Below are positions 8,444-16,847 of a DNA stretch of 34,609 nt, piece after piece. The position numbers and the translations under genes were made by a program. Numbering within the stretch: the stretch's first letter is position 1; each line of letters opens with the position of its first letter. The DNA lies in the NCBI GenBank assembly GCA_015066045.1, contig SVPD01000023.1, positions 1 to 34,609 on the forward strand. The letters run 5' to 3'. The notes under the pieces are model-generated. The model did not search any database and was not told the origin of the DNA. It worked only from the letters and a program-made list of their open reading frames with translations. This stretch comes from Oscillospiraceae bacterium (GTDB taxonomy: Bacteria; Bacillota; Clostridia; Oscillospirales; Acutalibacteraceae).

Positions 8444-8472
8444 ATAATATCACCTTTTTAAAGTGCCGTCAA
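8444..8472 (-). promoter_or_regulatory. Sigma-A promoter of the Cys-repeat protein gene
   Basis: Minus strand: TTGACG (8472-8467), 17-bp spacer, TATTAT (8449-8444), about 45 bases upstream of the ATG at 8399. Confidence 0.8.
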
Positions 8473-8534
8473 CAGTAAAAGAAAAAATTTACAGGTTGTA
8501 CACTTTACAGGAAAGAAAATACCACATAAAAGCT

Positions 8535-9045
8535 CTTTCTGCTTTTCAGAGAGATTCTACGGTGAGGCTTCTGAAATCTTTCATTTTTAACCCGAAGCCT
8601 TACTCATTGTCTGCGCACTACCTCTTGCGGCTCCACTCTGGCTCTTACTGTTATGAGGTACTGAAAGAGTGTTTATGCGAAACAGTGGTTTTGAACGGAG
8701 TGAAGTAAAACAAAAATTATATTTCACTATGGTGTTTTTCTATCTCCGCCGAGCCTGCGCAGGCGGCCACCGAGGGAAGTATTTCCCGAGGCAAAAGGGC
8801 GCTTTGTTTACTTTGGCGCTCGAATGTGCCAAAGTAAAAGCCATAGCGGCTTGAGCGTTGAAAACCTAAAGGTTTTCTCTGCGGATGAAAACTGCTACGA
8901 AAACTTTATTGTTTCGCACCCCGACAGTCGCTCACCGCTCTGTCTGCTTTTCAGAGAGGTTTTACGGTGAGCTTCGTAAACCTAACTGTAGCCTCTTTTA
9001 ACCCGAAGCCTAATCGGTTGTCTGCACCCTATGACTATCACCGAA
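8535..9045 (+). repeat. Dispersed noncoding repeat, copy B (+ orientation)
   Basis: Fills the gap between two minus-strand genes and has no credible ORF. Order of recognisable modules: TTCAGAGAGATTCTACGG, TTTAACCCGAAGCC, GGCTCTTACTGTTATGAGGT, TATCTCCGCCGAGCCTGCGC, the hairpin ACTTTGGCGCTCGAATGTGC-CAAAGT, AAGCCATAGCGGCTTGAGCG, AAACCTAAAGGTTTTCTCTG, then a second CCGACAGTCGCTCACCGCTC and TTTTAACCCGAAGCC. It lacks the central block with CCGTTATTTTCAGTTC seen in copies A, C and E, which points to internal deletion or recombination between the repeated sub-modules. Confidence 0.8.
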
Positions 9046-9051
9046 AAAGCT

Positions 9052-9083
9052 GAACGGACAGGCTCATACAAGTCTGTCCGTTC
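9052..9083 (-). terminator. Intrinsic terminator after the Fn3 surface protein
   Basis: GAACGGACAG (9052-9061) pairs with CTGTCCGTTC (9074-9083); read on the minus strand it is followed by AGCTTTTTC. Confidence 0.8.
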
Positions 9084-9091
9084 CCTTTGTT

Positions 9092-11899
9092 TTATTTACA
9101 TTTAATGCTCTTTACCTTACTGTATGCACCGTAAACCTTAACCTTGTTTACTGTCTTATAGGCACGTACCTTTACGTAATACTTCTTTTTGCTCTTAAGC
9201 TTTTTGATAATGGTTTTAACTGTCTTCTGCTTTTTGATAGTAACAGTCTTGGTGGTCTTTTTGGTGAACTTCTTAGAGGTGGAATACTGTACCTCATAGC
9301 CGGTTACACCTGAAACCTTCTTCCATTCTACTACGATTTCCTTCTTTTTCTTGGAGCGAAGGTCCTTGAGTGATACGGTTGCGGGCTTGGTTGAGCCGCT
9401 GACAGTGCTGCTGTCCTTGCTCTTATATTTGCCTGCTACGGCTACTACCTTAAACTTATAGGTAGTGCCTGTCTTAAGCTTTTTAACGGTGGCAGAGGTC
9501 TTCTTTGTCTTTACTGTCTTCCATTTGCCTGAGCCGGTCTTATAGTAAAGAATGTAGGACTCGGCACCGGTTACCTTCTTCCATGAGAATTTGATGGAGG
9601 AGGTGCTTACTGCAGAGGACTTAAGACCTGTGGGCTTACTGAGAGTAAGTCTGCTGACAGTTTTCTTTTCGGTATACTTACAGTTAGCGTTTGTACACTT
9701 TCTTTCCTGTGTACCCGTGGACGTGTAGGTAGCCTTCTTTGTTGTTTTCCAGCTGCCCATCTTATGACCTGTAGCGGCTACGGCTTCGGTTTTTGCAGCT
9801 CCCTTACATACTGAGCAGTAGTAGGTTCTGATACCCTTATCGGTGCAGTTAGGAGCCTTGGTTATTTTGTTGGAGCCTATCTTGTGACCGAGTTTATTGA
9901 TTTTAGTGGTGTAATAATGACCGCACACTACACAGGTATGACCTACTTTTCCGTCTGTGGTACATTTGGCGGCTGACTCTACCTTTGATTTATAGTGGTG
10001 GCCTGTGGCAGGAATCACATCATTACTGTCAGAGAAGTTTTTATTCTTGCAGCCGTCCTTTGTACAAACCTTAGTGGGAGCATAGCCGTCAGAAGTACAG
10101 GTGGGAGCCTTGCCTTCTTTGGTGATACTTTCCTTTACATTATCGATAGCACCGTAAATAATGCCGATAAGTGAGGCCGTGGCTTCACTGCGGGAGCTGA
10201 GAGTTTCGATTATAACCTTGGCCAGATTTCCTATCTTGGCACCGGAAAGAGCGTCATTAAAGCTGCTCCAGGAATTAAGAGACTTGGAGCCTGCCCAGTT
10301 TTTAATGAGGTTATTTACCGTATTGCTCAGGAAGGTTACTACCTTGGCATTACCTGCGAACTTGTATGCCTTGACTGCAGTAGCGTTAATGAAGCCCTGA
10401 AGGTCAATTCTGAAGGCACAGTCAAGAAGACCTTTGATATAGGCTTCCGAATTAAAGTTTGCAGTGCCGTCATTGGCGGTGTAGTCAAGAATAATGTCGA
10501 GCTTTTCGAAATATGAGGAGGCTCTGGTCATTTTCCAGCCGAAGAAGGCATCGAGGTTTTTATCCACAAGGAAGAAATTAAAGAAGCTGTTGAAAACCTC
10601 CCAGACGGTCTTTTTGCCGTTGGCGGTGATGGGTGTTTTACCGTCAAGGTCATAAAGAGGAATGGTGTCGCCGATTTTTTCGATGATGTAGTCACCTATA
10701 ACATGCTCATAGGTGGCACCTGGGCCATAGGTCTTACCGTTTTCCTTATAAGCATAATAGATAAAGAGCTTATTAACTAAATCGGTGAGATTGCCTGCTT
10801 TTTCAACTGCTTTGTATGCATTGGCATCTGCACCCTGAATGATAACCTTGACCACTTCGAGCATAAGCTGCTCATCGGTTTTACCTGCCGGATTGATGCC
10901 GAGTCCGTTTTTGGCTATGTACTGAACGAGACCTCTCATATTATCGCCGATGAGAGTGTAGCCGCCAGTTTTCCAGCCGGTATATCCGGGAACTATCTGG
11001 AGGAAAACCTGACGTAACACATTGTTAATCTGGTCAATGAGGGGTGCCGATGTAAAGCTGATGCCGCCCTTATAATTACCGAGCTTAATAACATCATCGA
11101 GCTTTTCATAGCCTAATTCTGCGAAGGAAACGGGATTCTCTGCGATAAGCTTTCCGAGGTGCTTATTGAATACCATAGTGAAGATATTCTTAAGCAGACC
11201 GTCAATGGTAGTATCCCCATTAATGCTGATGCCCTCGAGAATCTCACCCTCAGCCGAGAGGAGCGTCATAACATCCTCATAAAGGAACTCATCAAAGTTT
11301 GCTTCTGCCTTTGCCTTTTTGGCAGCATCATCAGGGAATATAGCATCAGCGATACCGCCCTTGAGCATGGGACTGATATCGATTTTTATGCTTTCACTCT
11401 CTAAAACATCAAGTTTGACTAACACGGTGCCGATAATACCGAGATCCAGACCGTCATCTGATAAGAGTGCCTCTACCAGTGATGTATTTGCATTAGCAAG
11501 CCCGAGCAATTCACTGAAGATTTTAAAGTCACCTGATTTGCTGCGTGACATTCCTTTATCAAAATCACTGAGGTCAAGAGCTTTAAGATCGCCAAGCAAA
11601 TACTTGCCCAGAGTAATAGCTAAACGGAAATCATCTAAGGTTGTGCAAATTGCATCGACTGAGGTGAGGTCAATAACGATGTTAAGCTCGTCAACCTCAA
11701 AATTAATATCTGCCTCATCTAAAAGATCGTCAACTAAATCTAATAAATAATGCACGTTTTCCTTGGTTGCGTTCTGAGCGTAGGTTTTGTAGCTGAAGGA
11801 CTCCGCTGCACTGACACCGAATGCCGACACCGACACTGCGGAGAACACCATCAGAAGACACATAATCAGACTCAGACCGCGCTGAAACACTGTTTTCAT
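9092..11899 (-). CDS. Large secreted protein with a helical N-terminal region, Cys-rich repeats and two Fn3 domains
   Basis: Exported protein of 935 residues. The ATG at 11899 follows AGGAGG at 11914-11909. A signal peptide (MKTVFQRGLSLIMCLLMVFS, cut near VSA-AES) is followed by about 580 residues of mostly helical sequence with no family I recognise. Then come four repeats of the TC-x-x-x-G ... C-x-x-C type (TCTSDG, KCTTDG, NCTDKG; the fourth, TYTSTG, has lost its first Cys), the same class as in the protein at 6645-8399. The C-terminus has two fibronectin type III domains starting near PTGLKSSAVSTSSIKFSW and LKDLRSKKKKEIVVEW, both very Lys-rich, so this end is strongly basic and may hold the protein on anionic wall polymers. 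There is no LPXTG. The likely role is surface adhesion or binding, by inference. Confidence 0.8.
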   Translation of the reverse strand: MKTVFQRGLSLIMCLLMVFSAVSVSAFGVSAAESFSYKTYAQNATKENVHYLLDLVDDLLDEADINFEVDELNIVIDLTSVDAICTTLDDFRLAITLGKYLLGDLKALDLSDFDKGMSRSKSGDFKIFSELLGLANANTSLVEALLSDDGLDLGIIGTVLVKLDVLESESIKIDISPMLKGGIADAIFPDDAAKKAKAEANFDEFLYEDVMTLLSAEGEILEGISINGDTTIDGLLKNIFTMVFNKHLGKLIAENPVSFAELGYEKLDDVIKLGNYKGGISFTSAPLIDQINNVLRQVFLQIVPGYTGWKTGGYTLIGDNMRGLVQYIAKNGLGINPAGKTDEQLMLEVVKVIIQGADANAYKAVEKAGNLTDLVNKLFIYYAYKENGKTYGPGATYEHVIGDYIIEKIGDTIPLYDLDGKTPITANGKKTVWEVFNSFFNFFLVDKNLDAFFGWKMTRASSYFEKLDIILDYTANDGTANFNSEAYIKGLLDCAFRIDLQGFINATAVKAYKFAGNAKVVTFLSNTVNNLIKNWAGSKSLNSWSSFNDALSGAKIGNLAKVIIETLSSRSEATASLIGIIYGAIDNVKESITKEGKAPTCTSDGYAPTKVCTKDGCKNKNFSDSNDVIPATGHHYKSKVESAAKCTTDGKVGHTCVVCGHYYTTKINKLGHKIGSNKITKAPNCTDKGIRTYYCSVCKGAAKTEAVAATGHKMGSWKTTKKATYTSTGTQERKCTNANCKYTEKKTVSRLTLSKPTGLKSSAVSTSSIKFSWKKVTGAESYILYYKTGSGKWKTVKTKKTSATVKKLKTGTTYKFKVVAVAGKYKSKDSSTVSGSTKPATVSLKDLRSKKKKEIVVEWKKVSGVTGYEVQYSTSKKFTKKTTKTVTIKKQKTVKTIIKKLKSKKKYYVKVRAYKTVNKVKVYGAYSKVKSIKCK

Positions 11900-11951
11900 A
11901 GTAATTACCTCCTGAAAAAACGATTAGATAAAATCAAATTTCATCATTTTA

Positions 11952-11981
11952 ATAATACTATATTTTTACCCTACAAGTCAA
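11952..11981 (-). promoter_or_regulatory. Probable sigma-A promoter of the Fn3 surface protein gene
   Basis: Minus strand: TTGACT (11981-11976), 18-bp spacer, TATTAT (11957-11952), about 50 bases before the ATG. Confidence 0.65.
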
Positions 11982-12122
11982 TAAAACCGGGCAAATTCCC
12001 CCGCTAAAAATTAAAGTTTATTAAAAATACACAAGGAGGTAGTGCTATTTTTATTTATCTTTTTTGAATTATACCTCAAATGCAACATATTAACACAAAA
12101 TGAACAAAAGTATAATTCTCTC

Positions 12123-12151
12123 TTGACTATTAAGAAAAAGTATTATATAAT
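12123..12151 (+). promoter_or_regulatory. Near-perfect sigma-A promoter of the 39-residue peptide gene
   Basis: -35 TTGACT (12123-12128), 17-bp spacer, -10 TATAAT (12146-12151); only one base departs from consensus. The predicted transcript starts about 30 bases before the ATG. Confidence 0.9.
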
Positions 12152-12186
12152 ATTATTACTAAATCATTAAACAGGAGGAAAAAACT

Positions 12187-12306
12187 ATGCCCGAATTTTT
12201 TGAAACCTACAAAGAAGACATCATCGCTTTCTTCGAAGCACTCGTTGAGTTCTTTAAGACTATCATCGCAAACTTAACTGCTAAGGACGAAGAAGCTGCT
12301 CAGTAA
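12187..12306 (+). CDS. 39-residue anionic amphipathic helical peptide
   Basis: Translation: M-P-E-F-F-E-T-Y-K-E, D-I-I-A-F-F-E-A-L-V, E-F-F-K-T-I-I-A-N-L, T-A-K-D-E-E-A-A-Q. I call it a gene because every signal is in place: promoter at 12123-12151, AGGAGG at 12173-12178 with 8-base spacing, ATG at 12187, TAA at 12304, and an intrinsic terminator 12 bases later. Residues about 3-30 form an amphipathic helix with Phe/Ile/Leu on one face and Glu/Lys on the other; net charge is about -6. There is no signal peptide or transmembrane segment. It resembles the peptide at 21313 and the C-terminal tails of nearby exported proteins in kind, not by clear alignment. A surface-active (phenol-soluble-modulin-like) or membrane-binding regulatory peptide is possible; function unknown. 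Confidence 0.8.
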   Translation: MPEFFETYKEDIIAFFEALVEFFKTIIANLTAKDEEAAQ

Positions 12307-12317
12307 TTTACGCTGAT

Positions 12318-12354
12318 AAAAAAAGACTGTTACACTGTGTAGCAGTCTTTTTTT
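12318..12354 (+). terminator. Intrinsic terminator of the 39-residue peptide gene
   Basis: A-rich left flank, stem GACTGTTACAC / GTGTAGCAGTC (one G-T pair) with a 1-base centre, then a run of eight T. Very close to the stop codon. Confidence 0.9.
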
Positions 12355-12392
12355 GTGTGTACTTTGACGGTATATAGCTGATGTTGATGGGT

Positions 12393-13672
12393 TGATAAAT
12401 GGTAAGGCTTCGGATTAAAAGTAAAGCTTTACGCTACAGTTAGGTTTACAAACCTCCCCGTAAAACCTCTCTGAAAAGCAGACAGAGCGGTGAGCGACTG
12501 TCGGGGTGCGAAACAATAAAGTTTCCGTAGCAGTTTTCATCCGCAGAGAAAACCTTTAGGTTTTCAACGCTCAAGCCGCTATGGCTTTTACTTTGGCACC
12601 AAAGAGCGCCAAAGTAAACAAAGCGCCCTTTTGCCTCGGGAAACTCCTTTCCCTCGGTGGCCGCCTTCGTAAACTCGGCGGAGATAGAAAACCACCATAG
12701 TGAAATATAATTTTTGTTTTACTTCACCCCGTTCAAAACCACGACTTCGCAGGTTTATATTTTCAGTACATCGTAATAGTTGAGTCCTGCTTGCACCCCG
12801 TGGCAGGGGTGCAGACAGTCGGTAAGGCTTCGGGTTAAAAAGAAAAGTCAACGAACCTTTCCGTAAAACCTCTCTGAAAAGCAGACAGAGCGGTGAGCGA
12901 CTGTCGGAGCGAAGGTGCTTAAGGGGCAGAAGCATACATTAGACGAAATATCTGTACAGGGAGGGAATGCGGCAGCGATGTCGCTTCTCTTTCTTTTTAA
13001 AAAGCACTCTGTACGCTCTCTCTTTCTGTAAGGCAGTACATAGAACTGAAAATAACGGTAGTGCAGTGAGTGTATTTTATGTATACGGCAGACTGAGGTG
13101 GATTGATAAAAATTAAATAAAACCTTACTCCGTTACTTTTCTTCGTTCGGATTGTTTTCGACAAAAAAGCGGTTTTGGTGACTTTTGCCAAGCACAAAAG
13201 TCACTCTGCGAAGCAATGCTGCATATAATTTTTTCGAAGCATAAAAGAGGATAACCAATACATAAATTTCGTCACCAAAGCAGTCGCTGCGATAGACAAA
13301 ACAATTAAGTTTCCGTAGCAGTTTTCCTCCGCAGAGAAAACCTTTAGGTTTTCAACGCTCAAGCCGCTATGGCTTTTACTTTGGCACCAAAGAGCGCCAA
13401 AGTAAACAAAGCGCCCTTTTGCCTCGGGAAACTCCTTTCCCTCGGTGGCCGCCTTCGTAAACTCGGCGGAGATAGAAAACCACCATAGTGAAATATAATT
13501 TTTGTTTTACTTCACCCCGTTCAAAACCACGACTTCGCAGGTTTATATTTTCAGTACATCGTAATAGTTGAGTCCTGCTTGCACCCCGTGGCAGGGGTGC
13601 AGACAACCGATTAGGCTTCGGGTTAAAAGGGAAGCTTTCGAGGCTTCCCCGTAAAACCTCTCAGAAAAATCA
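12393..13672 (-). repeat. Dispersed noncoding repeat, copies C and D in tandem (- orientation)
   Basis: Two tandem units with a 788-bp period. The segment 12541-12817 reappears at 13329-13605 with no difference that I can find (277 bp). The modules are the reverse complement of those in the other copies: CCGTAAAACCTCTCTGAAAA, GCGGTGAGCGACTGTCGG, ACGCTCAAGCCGCTATGGC, CTTTGGCACCAAAGAGCGCC, CGGCGGAGATAGAAAACCAC, then the central block with GAACTGAAAATAACGGTAG near 13043 and the GACTTTTGCCAAGCACAAAA hairpin near 13181. Open frames across it, including two with the same 76-residue end, follow from the duplication and lack start signals. I see no terminator for the gene at 13684-14403 other than these hairpins. 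Confidence 0.85.
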
Positions 13673-13683
13673 GTGCAGAAGCC

Positions 13684-14403
13684 TTAATGCCTCGTATCAT
13701 CTCCGAAGCACTCGCAGTATCTTGCCTGAAAAGAAGGCTCGTGATTTCCCGCATAAAGGTGACTCAGATCGCCGTACTGTATGCAGGTGAAAATGGCAGT
13801 GCCTTTTTCTCTTTCTTGAGTGGCCAGACGGGTAACAGAGGTGGGCAGAGCCACGAAATTATGCCACATAATCATGGGAGAGATGCCGAAAATGTGGGAG
13901 AGAATAACTGACTCCACACCGAAATGGCAGAAAAGAACTATACGGGCGTGGCTTTCCTTTTCTACTGTAAAAAGCTTGCCCTTGTGGTGGTAGCCGTATT
14001 TTTTCAGCAGCTCATCCAGACCGTCGCAAACCTGCTTATATTGCTTATATACTCCGCCCTGCTTCATCAGCTTCACTCTGTGCCAGCGGTCGTAGGAGTA
14101 GTAGTCGGGCTCTGCCGTCCAGTAGGAGGGCAGCCTGTCCCAGCAGGCGGTTTTTCTGAAAAGCCCCTGCTTCACTCTGCCCTCGAACTCTGTCAACCAA
14201 GGCAGGGTTTCGGCCGTTCTGCCTGTTTTATCGAGAGTGTATGAGGCGGTTTTCTGTGCTCTGCCCAGCGGTGAGCAGTAAAAGTCCGTTACCTCCAGCT
14301 TAGCCAGTCTGTCGGCTAAAAGTCTTGCCTCCTCTATACCCTTATAGGTGAGACTGTCCCGCTCGTAGTCGGGATCACCGTGGCGCACGATAAGTATTTC
14401 CAT
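13684..14403 (-). CDS. Histidine phosphatase superfamily protein (phosphoglycerate mutase-like)
   Basis: Cytoplasmic phosphatase of 239 residues, branch-1 histidine phosphatase type. The phosphohistidine motif is at residues 7-9 (IVRHGDPDYE), the YCSPLGRAQKTA segment supplies the second Arg, and the second catalytic His is in VLFCHFGVES. The family removes phosphate from small metabolites or, less often, proteins; the substrate here cannot be predicted. The ATG at 14403 follows AAAGGAGAG with good spacing. It is a single-gene unit whose -35/-10 lie just upstream. It separates the tandem repeat array from the phage head operon, transcribed in the same direction as the phage genes but with its own promoter. 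Confidence 0.88.
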   Translation of the reverse strand: MEILIVRHGDPDYERDSLTYKGIEEARLLADRLAKLEVTDFYCSPLGRAQKTASYTLDKTGRTAETLPWLTEFEGRVKQGLFRKTACWDRLPSYWTAEPDYYSYDRWHRVKLMKQGGVYKQYKQVCDGLDELLKKYGYHHKGKLFTVEKESHARIVLFCHFGVESVILSHIFGISPMIMWHNFVALPTSVTRLATQEREKGTAIFTCIQYGDLSHLYAGNHEPSFQARYCECFGDDTRH

Positions 14404-14426
14404 AGTATTCTCTCCTTTCTGCTTTT

Positions 14427-14455
14427 ATTATAGCATCTGTTTCCTTTCTTGACAA
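14427..14455 (-). promoter_or_regulatory. Sigma-A promoter of the histidine phosphatase gene
   Basis: Minus strand: TTGTCA (14455-14450), 17-bp spacer, TATAAT (14432-14427). Confidence 0.85.
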
Positions 14456-14572
14456 GATAAAAGGGATGCTGCAGTAAGCAGAAGACGTATGATTATACTT
14501 CGAGTGGGCGAAAAACGTCTGATAAAGCAAATATTTATTATATGCAACATCATATTATTCCATATAAAAATT

Positions 14573-14662
14573 AAAACAGATGTGTTTAAGTCAGAAGCAA
14601 AGGTGACACTTCATAAGGAATTTAAGTCTTATGAAATGCCACCCGACTTACACATCTGTTTT
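14573..14662 (-). terminator. Nested inverted repeat closing the phage head operon
   Basis: Outer 13-bp arms AAAACAGATGTGT (14573-14585) and ACACATCTGTTTT (14650-14662); inner arms TTCATAAG (14610-14617) and CTTATGAA (14628-14635), flanked by GGTG/CACC at 14602-14605 and 14640-14643. Read on the minus strand it is followed by TTTTAATTTTTAT, so it can terminate the phage operon. The 22-base centre (14605-14626) recurs exactly at 34492-34513. The rest of the gap 14456-14703 is AT-rich and holds no gene. Confidence 0.65.
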
Positions 14663-14703
14663 TGTTTTGCTTTTTGGTCTACGCTTAGTGCGACATCCTT
14701 TTT

Positions 14704-15114
14704 TTATATCTGTTTTTCTGTCTGAAAAAGAAGCTCACTGTTAATTCTGAAGGCATCCACATCACTGTCATATTCTGTTTTGCCCACAGTGAAGCTCACT
14801 ATGCTACTGTTGCTTTTCATAAGCATGAGCATTACCGATTCCGTCAGAGTATGTGTTACGGCAGGTGAAAGCGTCAGGGGAATGAAGCAGTTGACGGCTA
14901 TTCTCACACTGTTTACCTCGGTTTTTTTACCGCTTTCGTCGGCGGAATAATAAAGCTTGTTTTCCAGTGCCGAAAAGGAAAAGTAGGTCTTTTTTATGGG
15001 CACGGGCAGATTTTTACTTTCGTAGGCTCTGATGGCGCTGCAGTTACTGTTAAGCACGTCAGAGTCGGTGATGGTCTTTATGAAAGCATCTATAAGTGCG
15101 GCTGAAGACTGCAT
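14704..15114 (-). CDS. Probable phage tail-completion (neck) protein, last gene of the head operon
   Basis: 136 residues. I assign it by position (third small gene after the major capsid protein), by size, and by its mixed alpha/beta pattern, with an N-terminal helix IDAFIKTITDSDVL and a long helix HTLTESVMLMLMKS typical of gp17/tail-terminator-like neck proteins. No motif proves this. The ATG at 15114 has AAGGAGGG just upstream, and the start is 1 base past the previous stop. In a complete siphophage the next genes would be the tail tube and tape measure; here the operon ends in an inverted repeat at 14573-14662. Candidate partners are the connector proteins encoded just upstream. Confidence 0.55.
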   Translation of the reverse strand: MQSSAALIDAFIKTITDSDVLNSNCSAIRAYESKNLPVPIKKTYFSFSALENKLYYSADESGKKTEVNSVRIAVNCFIPLTLSPAVTHTLTESVMLMLMKSNSSIVSFTVGKTEYDSDVDAFRINSELLFQTEKQI

Positions 15115-15115
15115 A

Positions 15116-15454
15116 TTATCCCTCCTTGTGGACTATCGCCCAATAGTAAAGCTTTTTGCGTCCCAGATAAACGGGCTCGCAGTGGTCGGTAGAAAAGCTG
15201 CTTTCATCGAAATAAAGGGTGAAGCCCTCTCCCTCGAGATATTTAATATCTACCTCGGGCGGCGCCAGAAGCAGATATTTATTAAGTCCGTCATAGCCCA
15301 GCTCAGTGGGTACACCGCTGAGATATATTTTATTTTTATATCTCAGCGGCTGGAGAAAGGCACGGAAGGTTATCTTGTCCTTACCGTCGGTGGAGATAAG
15401 CTGAACACCGTATTTTTCGAAAAGCAGGCTTTTAATGATTATGTCAGCTGCCAC
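15116..15454 (-). CDS. Probable phage head-closure (stopper) protein
   Basis: 112 residues. Assigned by order and size: in siphophages the gene two places after the capsid gene often codes for the gp16-type stopper, a small beta-barrel. The sequence is beta-rich (KDKITFRAFLQPLRYKNKIY, GFTLYFDE, KKLYYWAIVH), which fits. The likely start is a GTG at 15454 with GGAGG 11 bases upstream, inside the end of the previous gene (11-bp overlap). Such overlaps suggest an intact translationally coupled phage operon. No direct motif supports a specific function. Confidence 0.55.
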   Translation of the reverse strand: MAADIIIKSLLFEKYGVQLISTDGKDKITFRAFLQPLRYKNKIYLSGVPTELGYDGLNKYLLLAPPEVDIKYLEGEGFTLYFDESSFSTDHCEPVYLGRKKLYYWAIVHKEG

Positions 15455-15806
15455 GGCAGAAAAAGCCTCCGTCTCTGAGAATGGATGAGGCTGCCGCTAT
15501 AGCCTCATTTTTTGCTTTTTCCTCGAAGCGCATTTCCCTTTCGAGATTTCTTCTCACGGTCATATCACCGGCCGTATAGGCTTCATATTTATCCGTTTCC
15601 GTCATACGGGTGAGAAAGAAAAAATAGTGTGCCATGGCTGCCGCAGTGGGTGGGATAAGGGGGCTTTCTCTGTCGGCTTGGCTTTTAAGATTACTCTGCA
15701 CCCAAAAAAGTCCTCTTTCGCAGCAGGGTGTCAGCTGCTCAGCCGTGTACGGCTCCATATCGGCATAGGCCTTCAGACAGGTTAATACATCGCTGACCTG
15801 AGTCAT
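15444..15806 (-). CDS. Probable phage head-tail connector (adaptor) protein
   Basis: 120 residues, mostly helical, directly after the major capsid gene. The position, size and helical character (DVLTCLKAYADM, TAAAMAHYFFFLTRM, ERFEEKAK-like C-terminal helix) match gp15/gp6-type adaptors that sit under the portal ring. The ATG at 15806 follows GAGGAGG. It is cotranscribed with the flanking genes: 12 bp after the capsid stop and overlapping the next gene by 11 bp. Assignment rests on gene order more than on sequence motifs. Confidence 0.6.
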   Translation of the reverse strand: MTQVSDVLTCLKAYADMEPYTAEQLTPCCERGLFWVQSNLKSQADRESPLIPPTAAAMAHYFFFLTRMTETDKYEAYTAGDMTVRRNLEREMRFEEKAKNEAIAAASSILRDGGFFCRGS

Positions 15807-15818
15807 CTCTCAGCCTCC

Positions 15819-16829
15819 TCAGGCAAACATAAGACATTTTGCGGCGTCGTTATAAATTTTGGCAAAGCCTGAGGTTACGGTCACGGAGGCTCTTTCGAGC
15901 TGCCTGTCTATGAGCTTGTCAAATTCTGTTACGATACCGCCTGCCTGCACTCTTTCGAGAGCGGCTGCTTTGTCTATGGCAAGGATTTTTTCGTCACCGA
16001 GGTGGGGGAAGTGGATAATCTCGGCACCGAAGGGTGTGATGAGCTTTCCGGTGGTGTGGAAGCCGAGTCCTGCTGCCGAATCCTTGAATTCATCCATTTT
16101 GAGCACCTTTGTCAGAGTACCCGTACCCATGATAATGGTGGAAAGGTTAAAGCCCTTGAAGGCTGCCCAGAGGGAAAGAAGGTCATTATAGCTTAAGGTA
16201 TCGGGATCGTCGATAAAGATAAATTCGCTTTCACCCTCTGTGCCGTCACCCTGGAGCAGAGTGTCTATGGCTCTGTAGGCCTGTGTGGTGGCGATGGCGG
16301 AGCCTATCTGTCTGAGAGCGATGGTGAAAAGGTCGAGACGCTGATGCTTGACCGCTTCATAGGAGGCGGTAATCATTCTGCCGATTTTTTCGAGCTTTAC
16401 CAGATTGCTCTTTACGGAAACTCTCGTTTCGGGGATGTGAGCACCCTCGAAAACAGGGTTCATATATGTTTCGTTTTTCGTGATGTCCACGGCTAATGAG
16501 CGGTAGTCAAGAGAGTCGATTTCCGTGGTGGTGGCTACCATACGTGAGGCGATATCGTTTTCCTCGAAGCCCTGATGCACGGCTCGGGAGATATATTCGG
16601 GGAAAAGTGCCGCCGAGTCCGTGGTTCTGAAAAATTTTTCTATAGTGTCGCTGCTTCTGCCGCTTACCTTGATGCCGAAGCGCTTGAGCTGGCGCTGATA
16701 TGCGTCAAGACCTTCGAGAGCGGTGCCTCTGTAGTTTTCGCTGGGATCCAGGCTCTCGAGTGCCTGTGTAAAGGATTTGCCTGTAGTGTAAAGACCTTTT
16801 TCGAGTCTGATGTTATCATATGCTGCCAT
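15819..16829 (-). CDS. Phage major capsid protein (HK97 fold)
   Basis: Structural protein of the phage head shell, 336 residues. The sequence follows the HK97-type plan: an N-terminal arm, the FPEYISRAV segment preceding the E-loop, a long spine helix region (KIGRMITASYEAVKHQRLDL), and a C-terminal P-domain strand pattern (TPFGAEIIHFPHLGDEKILA). There is no separate scaffold gene; the upstream protease carries a coiled-coil end that may do that job. The ATG at 16829 follows GGGAGGAA. The reading frame is intact with no internal stops, unusual for a decayed prophage fragment. Gene order, decoration protein before and connectors after, supports the call. Confidence 0.85.
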   Translation of the reverse strand: MAAYDNIRLEKGLYTTGKSFTQALESLDPSENYRGTALEGLDAYQRQLKRFGIKVSGRSSDTIEKFFRTTDSAALFPEYISRAVHQGFEENDIASRMVATTTEIDSLDYRSLAVDITKNETYMNPVFEGAHIPETRVSVKSNLVKLEKIGRMITASYEAVKHQRLDLFTIALRQIGSAIATTQAYRAIDTLLQGDGTEGESEFIFIDDPDTLSYNDLLSLWAAFKGFNLSTIIMGTGTLTKVLKMDEFKDSAAGLGFHTTGKLITPFGAEIIHFPHLGDEKILAIDKAAALERVQAGGIVTEFDKLIDRQLERASVTVTSGFAKIYNDAAKCLMFA

Positions 16830-16847
16830 ATAGCTGTTCCTCCCTGA

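Noticed and set aside
12588-12935. Two minus-strand frames (12588-12935 and 13376-13606) with the same 76-residue end
   Set aside because: The identity comes from the duplicated noncoding repeat. There are no start signals, the other repeat copies do not keep the frame, and the sequence is hairpin-rich.
14489-14725. 78-codon + strand frame after the histidine phosphatase promoter
   Set aside because: It runs through the nested inverted repeat and the end of the phage operon, with no ribosome binding site.
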